From: Siphonodentalium dalli
Taxonomy: Eukaryota; Mollusca; Scaphopoda; Gadilida; Siphonodentaliidae
Assembly: GCA_032622095.1 (NCBI GenBank)
Contig: CP136063.1
Location: 70,287,980 to 70,351,979 of the forward strand
Length of the DNA: 64,000 bases
Direction of reading: 5' to 3'
Part shown: positions 59,501 to 64,000 of the stretch, one piece after another
Layout: every line of letters starts with the position of its first letter
Numbering within the stretch: the stretch's first letter is position 1
Notes under the pieces: generated by a model
Databases searched by the model: none
The model's input: the letters and a program-made list of their open reading frames with translations, nothing else
What the model was told of the DNA's origin: nothing
Position numbers and translations under genes: made by a program

Positions 59501-61055
59501 AGAAAACGCATATCCCGTGCACACTGGGATGAAAACCGAGCCCTATGTGCTAAATCTGATATATATGATAAGCACGTGACGCGTGATGACCTATATGTCA
59601 AATATCCGAGCTGCGTGTGGTGAGATTCTGATAAAGGGTTAACACACTTATCAAACCATGACAATATTGTGTTCATAAAACGCATATCTCGTGCACACTG
59701 GGATGAAAACCGAGCCCAATGTGCTGAAACTGATATATATGATAATCACGTGACGCGTGATGACCTATATGTAAACAATCCGAGCTGCGTGTGGTGAGAT
59801 TCTGATAAAGGGTTAACACACGAATTAAATCATGCCCATATCGTGTTCAGAAAACGCATATCCCGTGCACACTGGGATGAAAACCGAGTCTAATGCGCTA
59901 AAACTGTTATATATGATAGTCACGTGGCCCGGGATGACCTATATGTCAAAATTCCGAGCTGCGTGTGGTGAGATTCTGATAAAGGCTTGACATACGAATC
60001 AAACCATGACCATATTGTTTTCAGAAACGCATATCCCGTGCACACTGGGACGAAAACCGAGCCCTATGTGCTAAATCTGATATATATGATAAGCACGTGA
60101 CGCGTGATGACCTATATATCAAAAATACGAGCTGCGTGTGGTGAGATTCTGATAAATGGTTAACACACGAATCAAATCATGTCCATATTGTGTTCATAAA
60201 ACGCATATCCCGTGCACACTGGGACGAAAACCGAGCCCAATGCGCTAAAACTGTTATATATGGTAATCACGTGACTAGCGATGACCTATATGTCAAAAAT
60301 CCGAGCTGCGTGTGGTGAAATTCTGATAAAGGGTTAACATACGAATCAAATCACGCTCAAATTGTGTTCAGAAAACGCATATCCCGTGCACACTGGGACG
60401 AAAACCGAGCCCTATGTGCTAAATCTGATATATATGATAAGCACGTGACGCGTGATGACCTATATGTCAAAAATCCGAGCTGCGTGTGGTGAGATTCTGA
60501 TAAAGGGTTAACACACGAATCAAATCATGCCCATATATAAAACGCATATCCCGTGCACACTGGGACGAAAACCGAGCCCAATGCGCTAAAACTGTTAAAT
60601 ATGGTAATCACATGACCAGCGATGACCTATATGTCAAAAATCCGAGCTGCGTGTGGTGAGATTCTGATAAAGGGTTATCACACGAATCAAATCATGCCCA
60701 TATCGTGTTCAGAAAACGCATATCCCGTGCACACTGGGATGAAAACCGAGTCTAATGCGCTAAAACTGTTATATATGATAGTCACGTGGCCCGGGATGAC
60801 CTATATGTCAAAAATCCGAGCTGCGTGTGGTCAGATTCTGATAAAGGGTTATCACACGAATCAAACCATGACCATATTGTTTTCAGAAAACGCATATCCC
60901 GTGCACACTGGGATGAAAACCGAGTCTAATGCGCTAAAACTGTTATATATGATAGTCACGTGACGCGCGATGACCTATATGTCAAAGGTGCGCGGGTGAG
61001 ATTAACACGCTAATTAAACCGATGTCAATGCTGATTGTATGTCGAAAAATGTAGC
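56595..61055 (+). repeat. 174-bp satellite array, plus orientation, ending in the shared end module
   Basis: The same unit as 53,376-56,594 but reversed from about 56,595 onward, where 'cccagtg' passes directly into 'ttaaaactgttatatatgat'. Spacing of the 'agaaaacgcatatcccgtg' landmark is 174 bp (for example 58,631, 58,805, 58,979, 59,153). The array stops at 60,985 and is followed by the inverted copy of the 53,318 end module. Confidence 0.95.
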
Positions 61056-64000
61056 AACTGGGATGAAACTGGGATGAAAACCGAGTCTAATGCGCTAAAA
61101 CTGTTATATATGATAGTCACGTGGCCCGGGATGACCTATATGTCAAAAATCCGAGCTGCGTGTGGTGAGATTCTGATAAAGGGTTAACACACGAATCAAA
61201 TCATGCCCTTATTGTGTTCAGAAAATGCATATCCCTAGCAAACTGGTATAAAAACCGAGCCCAATGCGCTAAAACTGTTATATATGATAATCACGTGACA
61301 AGCGATGACCTATATCTCAAAAATCCGAGCTGCGTGTGGTGAGATTCTGATAACGGGTTAATATACGAATCAATCACGCCCAAATTGTGTTCATAAAACG
61401 CATATCCCGTGCACACTGGGACGAAAACCGAGCCCAAAGCGCTAAAAGTGATATATATGATAGTCACGTGGCCCTTGATGACCAATATGTCAAAACGCCG
61501 AGCTGCGTGTGGTCAGATTCTGATAAAGGGTTAACACGCGAATCAAATCATGCCCATATTGTGTTTAGAAAACGCATATCCCGTGCACACTGGGATGACA
61601 ACCGAGCCCAATGTGCTGAAACTGATATATATGATAAGCACGTGACGCGTGATGACCTATATGTCAAAAATCCGAGCTGCGTGTGGTGAGATTCTGATAA
61701 AGTCTTGACACACGAATCAAACCATGACCATATTGTTTTCAGAAAACGCATATCCCGTGCACACTGGGATGAAAACTGAGCCCAATGTGCTGAAACTGAT
61801 ATATATGATAATCACGTGACGCGTGATGACCTATATGTCAAAAATCCGATCTGCGTGTGGTGAGATTCTGATAAAGGGTTAACACACGAATCAAATCATG
61901 CCCATATCGTGTTCAGAAAAACCATATCCCGTGCACGCTGGGATGAAAACCGAGTCTAATGCGCTAAAACTGTTATATATGATAGTCACGTGGCCCGGGA
62001 TGACCTATATGTCAAAAATCCGAGCTGCGTGTGGTGAGATTCTGATAAAGGCTTGTCACACGAATCAAAACATTACCATATTGTTTTCAGAAAAGGCATA
62101 TCCCGTGCACACTGGGACGAAAAGCGAGCCCTATGTGCTAAATCTGATATATATGATAAGCACGTGACGCGTGATGACCTATATGTCAAAAATCCGAGCT
62201 GCGTGTGGTGAGATTCTGATAAAGGGTTAACACACTTATCAAATCATGACAATATTGTGTTCATAAAACGCATATCCCGTGCACACTGGGATGAAAACCG
62301 AGCCCAATGTTCTGAAACTGATATATATGATAATCACGTAACGCGTGATGACATATATGTCAAAAATCCGAGCTGCGTGTGGTGATATTCTGATAAAGGG
62401 TTAACACACGAATCAAACCATGACCATATTGTGTTCATAAAACGCATATCTCGTGCACACTGGGACGAAAAGCGAGCCCTATGTGCTAAATCTGATATAT
62501 ATGATAAGCACGTGACGCGTGATGACCTATATGTCAAAAATCCGAGCTGCGTGTGGTAAGATTCTGATAAAGGGTTAACACACGAATCAAATCTTGCCCA
62601 TATTGTGTTCAGAAATCGCATATCCCGTGCACACTGGGTTGAAAACCGAGCCCAATGCGCTAAAACTTATATATATGATAGTCACGTAGCCCTTGATGAC
62701 CTATATGTCAAAATTCCGAGCTGCGTGTGGTGATATTCTGATAAAGGGTTAACACACGAATCAAACCATGACCATATTGTGTTCATAAAACGCATATCTC
62801 GTGCACACTGGGACGAAAACCGAGCCCTATGTGCTAAATCTGATATATATGATAAGCACGTGACGCGTGATGACCTATATGTCAAAAATCCGAGCTGCTT
62901 GTGGCGAGATTCTGATAAAGGGTTAACATACGAATCAAATCACGCCCAAATTGTGTTCAGAAAACGCATATCCCGTGCACACTGGGACGAAAACCGAGCC
63001 CAATGCGCTAAAACTGATATATATGATAGTCACGAGGCCCTTGATGACCTATATGTCAAAAATCCGAGCTGCGTGTGGTGAGATTCTGATAAAGGGTTAA
63101 CTCACTTATCAAACCATGACAATATTGTGTTCATAAAACGCATATCCCGTGCACACTGGGATGAAAACCGAGCCCAATGTGCTGAAACTGATATATATGA
63201 TAATCACGTGACGCGTGATGACCTATATGTAAAACATCCGAGCTGCGTGTGGTGAGATTCTGATAAAGGGTTAACACACGAATCAAAGCATGCCCATATC
63301 GTGTTTAGAAAACGCATATCCCGTGCACCCTGGGTTGAAAACCGAGTCTAATGCGCTAAAACTGTTATATATGATAGTCACGTGGCCCGGGATGACCTAT
63401 ATGTCAAAAATCCGAGCTGCGTGTGGTGAGATTCTGATAAAGGCTTGACACACGAATCAAACCATGACAATATTGTTTTCAGAAAACGCATATCCCGTGC
63501 ACACTTGGACGAAAACCAAGCCCTAAGTGCTAAATCTGATATATATGATAAGCACGTGACGCGTGATGACCTATATGTCAAAAATCCGATCTGCGTGTGG
63601 TGAGATTCTGATAAAGGGTTAACACACTTATCAAACCATGACAATATTGTGTTCATAAAACGCATATCCCGTGCACACTGGGACGAAAACCGAGCCCTAT
63701 GTGCTAAATCTGATATATATGATAAGCACCTGACGCGTGATGACCTATATGTCAAAAATCCGAGCTGCCTGTGGCGAGATTCTGATAAAGGGTTAACATA
63801 CGAATCAAATCACGCCCAAATTGTGTTCAGAAAACGCATATCCCGTGCACACTGGGACGAAAACCGAGCCCAATGCGCTAAAACTGATATATATGATAGT
63901 CACGAGGCCCTTGATGACCTATATGTCAAAAATCCGAGCTGCGTGTGGTGAGATTCTGATAAAGGGTTAACTCACTTATCAAACCATGACAATATTGTGT
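61056..64000 (+). repeat. 174-bp satellite array, second plus-oriented block
   Basis: Resumes out of register ('actgggatgaaactgggatg') right after the end module and runs off the window. The block at 62,779-63,130 recurs at 63,649-64,000 with an exact 870-bp offset (five units) and only a few differences, showing higher-order structure. A three-unit block at about 57,040-57,540 recurs at about 61,190-61,690. Confidence 0.95.

Noticed and set aside
53376-64000. Regular repeats suggesting a CRISPR array
   Set aside because: Units are 174 bp, similar over their whole length, with no unique spacers, in a clearly eukaryotic context.

Overview
The window is eukaryotic, AT-rich and dominated by repeats. 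It most likely comes from a marine invertebrate and probably a mollusc. Three things support this: a minus-strand SINE near 22.1-22.4 kb laid out like the mollusc-wide tRNA/Meta-type SINEs, many degenerate repeats of the 'aagggcataactc' kind common in bivalve and gastropod DNA, and tandem repeats of about 172-174 bp. The host assignment is an inference. No bacterial gene, CRISPR array or complete RNA gene was seen.

One host gene can be recognised, on the minus strand and spread over about 20 kb. A candidate signal-peptide exon lies at 21,679-21,582. Four exons encoding thrombospondin type-1-like (TSR) modules follow at 18,328-18,191, 13,848-13,672, 11,313-11,149 and 1,747-1,583. All four TSR exons are open, bounded by AG/GT sites and phase 1-1, so each adds one extracellular module without shifting the frame. 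The gene continues past the left edge. Its introns are full of mobile DNA.

Region by region: 0.2-0.9 kb is a decayed DIRS/Ngaro-type reverse transcriptase. From 2.7 to 10.4 kb lies a CR1/L2/Jockey-like LINE broken into three pieces. One break is a 4-kb element full of short tandem repeats, which itself carries a TIR element. The other is a 2.7-kb foldback-like inverted repeat. From 18.5 to 35.2 kb there are TTAA-flanked elements built from 69-bp palindromes. From 39.9 to 45.8 kb there are several MITE-like elements, including two copies of a very GC-rich palindromic element. From 46.5 to 48.1 kb is a 172-174 bp tandem array. From 53.3 kb to the right end is a 174-bp satellite in two opposite orientations meeting near 56.6 kb, with a five-unit (870-bp) higher-order repeat.

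The rest is intron or intergenic DNA with dispersed old repeats. Most open frames in the window are accidental, and those in the 174-bp satellite exist because its period is a multiple of three. The most unusual structures are the satellite's inverted organisation with a shared end module, the GC-rich palindromic element, the shared hairpin module in two TTAA families, and the foldback element inside the LINE.
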